Program-made: the position numbers and the translations under genes
Source of the DNA: CAYGVT01 sp964353355
GTDB lineage: Archaea > Thermoplasmatota > DTKX01 > GCA-020343715
NCBI GenBank assembly: GCA_964353355.1
Contig: CAYGVT010000082.1
Location: 1-16,720 of the forward strand
Reading direction: 5' to 3'
Length of the DNA: 16,720 bases
Notes under the pieces: model-generated
Told to the model about the DNA's origin: nothing
Databases searched by the model: none
Seen by the model: the letters and a program-made list of their open reading frames with translations, nothing else
Part shown: one piece after another, positions 14,955-16,720 of the stretch
How the letters are laid out: every line of letters starts with the position of its first letter
Numbering within the stretch: position 1 is the first letter of the stretch

Positions 14955-16106
14955 TCACCATTTACCAATCTCCATGAATTCGAATCGATCTACATAAATA
15001 CTATCAGATTCTCCATCATTTAGGTTAGAAACCTTAAAGAGAATTTCTCCAGTTCCAATTGTATTGGTTAGGAAACTCGGTGTCAGATATACACTACAAA
15101 TGTCAGATCCGCCATAGTAACGCGACCATGCAAGACTATCATGATTGCTAATCGGATCCCAGGTTGAAGTATATGCTGTTACTTCGGTCCATATATTATT
15201 TATTTTTCTATAAACTTGGATTTTTATCTTCGCAGTGCTCGTCCAATCAGTTTCATCATTATTTATTACACCATGGAATACAATGTATCCACCATTTGAA
15301 GTATAAGGAAAAGATCGGGTAAAGGATAACTCAAGTTTATCTTCATAGGTTAATGTGCAACCAGCATTTTCATTTCGATATATTGAACGATATTTATCAT
15401 ACCAGCTATCATGATCTTTGTCTGTACAATCTTTTTGGTACACAATTCTCATTTTAAATACATTACTATCCCAACATGTAACCGCCTTTACACCCTCTTC
15501 CCAAGCCCGCTTATATGATGATTTACCATAAGTAATTTCATATGAATATTCTTCAATAAACTCCCTATGATTTATAACTAGATTTGCTTTTGGCGAACCA
15601 ATAAAAATCCAAGCATAGAGATGACCTGAAAAGGCATCCATAAAATCATATGCTCCGTCTCGATCTTTTGCACTATCGCAAGAAGCAGATACGATTGCAC
15701 TAAATGGAGCCGCGGCATGTTGCCAACCAGGATTATCTCCATCACCATGATAGATATTATTCATAATATAACCTGGAGTGATGTACTCCCTATCATCATG
15801 ACCAAGGTAAATATATGCTCCGGATTTTCCATGAGATGAAATAATGACAGTTTGGGGTTGATATTTTTGAAAGTGCATAAGAAATTTATCAGCTTCAATA
15901 CCATTTGGAAAATCCTCGTGAACTTGGCCATTTGTATTGTAGAAATCATTTATCTTGTCTTTTGCGTAATTTATCGCCTTTTTATGAGTACTATGTTTTT
16001 CTTCATCATAATCCCCGGTCGTACAGATGGAGTTGACAGCATCCACGGCCGGGGCAACGACGGCCAAGAGTAACAAGACCACCAGCGCCATTGAAATCGA
16101 CCGCAT
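14955..16106 (-). CDS. Secreted clan-CD (caspase/gingipain/CHAT-like) cysteine peptidase
   Basis: 383 residues from the ATG at 16106; a GTG at 16109 lies 6 nt after GAGGA and may be the true start. Numbering from that GTG: residues 1-24 are a signal peptide. The peptidase-like core has TVIISSHGKSGAYIYLG (87-103) with candidate catalytic His93, and FSAIVSASCDSAKDRDG (136-152) with candidate nucleophile Cys144. WIFIGSPKAN and a helix SSYKRAWEEGVKAV (197-210) follow, as in CHAT and C25-like folds. Next comes a calcium-like loop DKDHDSWYD (230-238) between Cys228 and Cys251, then a beta-rich C-terminal domain (about 255-384). It is first in an operon with a PepSY-like and a membrane protein. The gene is AT-rich except for its GC-rich signal-peptide region. 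Substrate is unknown; a non-peptidase role for the fold cannot be excluded. Confidence 0.8.
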   Translation of the reverse strand: MRSISMALVVLLLLAVVAPAVDAVNSICTTGDYDEEKHSTHKKAINYAKDKINDFYNTNGQVHEDFPNGIEADKFLMHFQKYQPQTVIISSHGKSGAYIYLGHDDREYITPGYIMNNIYHGDGDNPGWQHAAAPFSAIVSASCDSAKDRDGAYDFMDAFSGHLYAWIFIGSPKANLVINHREFIEEYSYEITYGKSSYKRAWEEGVKAVTCWDSNVFKMRIVYQKDCTDKDHDSWYDKYRSIYRNENAGCTLTYEDKLELSFTRSFPYTSNGGYIVFHGVINNDETDWTSTAKIKIQVYRKINNIWTEVTAYTSTWDPISNHDSLAWSRYYGGSDICSVYLTPSFLTNTIGTGEILFKVSNLNDGESDSIYVDRFEFMEIGKW

Positions 16107-16140
16107 CACACAAATTCCTCAAAAGAGTATTGGTGCACCT

Positions 16141-16152
16141 CCATAAATATTT
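16141..16152 (-). promoter_or_regulatory. TATA box of the peptidase operon
   Basis: The minus strand reads AAATATTTATGG, centred about 38-40 bp before the start codon. Initiation near 16120 would give a leader of about 11-15 bases. GAGGA, the ribosome site, falls at its very 5' end (16116-16120). The IS terminus lies only 19 bp upstream, at 16171. Confidence 0.5.
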
Positions 16153-16170
16153 TTCCTTGGACCTAGGATT

Positions 16171-16252
16171 CTGAAGGGGCTTTTCTCATCCACCTCCGAA
16201 TCTATAAGAAATTAACATTCGCCTCCGGCTTGCTTGTCCTGGCCTGGATCCT
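16171..16252 (-). mobile_element. 3' end of the right-hand insertion sequence
   Basis: From the transposase stop (16253) to 16171 the sequence aligns with 1481-1562, ending in the terminal motif ctgaaggggcttttctcat (plus strand). Beyond 16171 the two loci are unrelated, which defines the outer end. This copy is much closer to an intact element than the one at 1481. Confidence 0.65.
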
Positions 16253-16720
16253 CTAGAGGATATGGGTCGTCGAGAGCAGATTCTCGGTCACACCGTGCTG
16301 CAGCCGCACCATCGCCACCACGTGCATCGCGACCAATGTCCACAACACGTGCCGCGTTATCGCCCGAATGCCCACGACGTGGAGACCGGTCTCGAGCCTG
16401 TAGTGCTCCTTGACGTGGCCGTTCAAGCCCTCGCAGTTGCTCCTCTGGTGGTACTCATTGAGAACCTCCTCCGGGTCCTGCGCGTACCTGGCCATGTAAG
16501 CGTTCCGGAAGTGCATCGCGACCGCCTCGTACTCCCCCGCATCAACCAACGCCCTCATCTTGTACTCGAACGGGGCGCTCGGGCGGTACCACTCCGCCTC
16601 CCAGCGATCCTCGTAAAGGCGTTCGATTTCCTCCCGCGGCGTTCGCCCTCCTGGACCGTCACGCGGGAACCTGACGTCACTGACCCAGCCCTCGGAGATC
16701 TTGTAGCTCGCCTCGAGGCG
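16253..16720 (-). CDS. DDE-type transposase, C-terminal part, cut by window edge
   Basis: 155 codons open from the right edge in one frame to the TAG at 16253-16255. The C-terminal region has EWYRPSAPFEYKMRALVDAG, then NEYHQRSNCEGLNGHVKEHY, in which the Glu of NCEGLN is the likely catalytic Glu, and a hydrophobic tail TRHVLWTLVAMHVVAMVRL. This matches the general layout of DDE transposases. I am not certain of the IS family (an IS5-, IS4- or IS1182-like group is possible). The start and the catalytic Asp residues lie outside the window. Its last 28 codons are the segment preserved in worn form at 1550-1640. Confidence 0.7.
   Translation of the reverse strand, partial: RLEASYKISEGWVSDVRFPRDGPGGRTPREEIERLYEDRWEAEWYRPSAPFEYKMRALVDAGEYEAVAMHFRNAYMARYAQDPEEVLNEYHQRSNCEGLNGHVKEHYRLETGLHVVGIRAITRHVLWTLVAMHVVAMVRLQHGVTENLLSTTHIL

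Overview
The window looks like archaeal chromosome, probably Euryarchaeota or Thermoplasmatota by inference. TATA (box A) elements sit about 20-35 nt ahead of several starts, leaders are short or absent, and the largest gene is a surface protein of FG-GAP (VCBS) repeats with one C-terminal membrane anchor. Most of the DNA is GC-rich. The exception is about 13.1-16.0 kb, which is clearly AT-rich. No rRNA, tRNA or CRISPR array is visible.

Layout. 1-525: 5' part of an IS5-like transposase, running off the left edge. 692-1439: an overlapping nucleotidyltransferase (MNT) and HEPN gene pair of toxin-antitoxin type, with its own TATA box. 1481-1640: degraded end of an insertion sequence whose better preserved relative lies at 16171-16720. 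1641-1915: a broken short gene. 1945-2290: a non-coding, very GC-rich block with G-rich direct repeats followed by six consecutive inverted repeats. 2358-7721: a 1787-residue exported, membrane-anchored protein with 12 FG-GAP/VCBS repeats and Ig/cadherin-like domains. 7905-8500: a degenerate rhodanese-like gene and a coupled, truncated neighbour. 8543-10612: a wreck of two insertion sequences, the 3' part of an IS1182-like transposase joined to an IS21-like istA, each with a frameshift and no istB. 10613-11229: two gene remnants. 11467-12930: an intact IS1634-like transposase. 13110-16106: an AT-rich three-gene operon. 16171-16720: the 3' end of another transposase, running off the right edge.

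The most interesting unit is the AT-rich operon. It encodes, in order of transcription, a secreted clan-CD (caspase/gingipain/CHAT-like) cysteine peptidase with visible His-Gly and Cys motifs, a membrane-anchored protein with PepSY-like segments, and a sequon-rich protein with a membrane segment at each end. The genes overlap or nearly touch and share one promoter, so they probably act together at the cell surface. The peptidase's signal peptide is GC-rich while the rest of its gene is AT-rich, as if a foreign cassette had been joined to a local export signal. The two related IS ends, at 1481 and 16171, each stop about 20 bp upstream of the TATA box of a small operon and point the same way.
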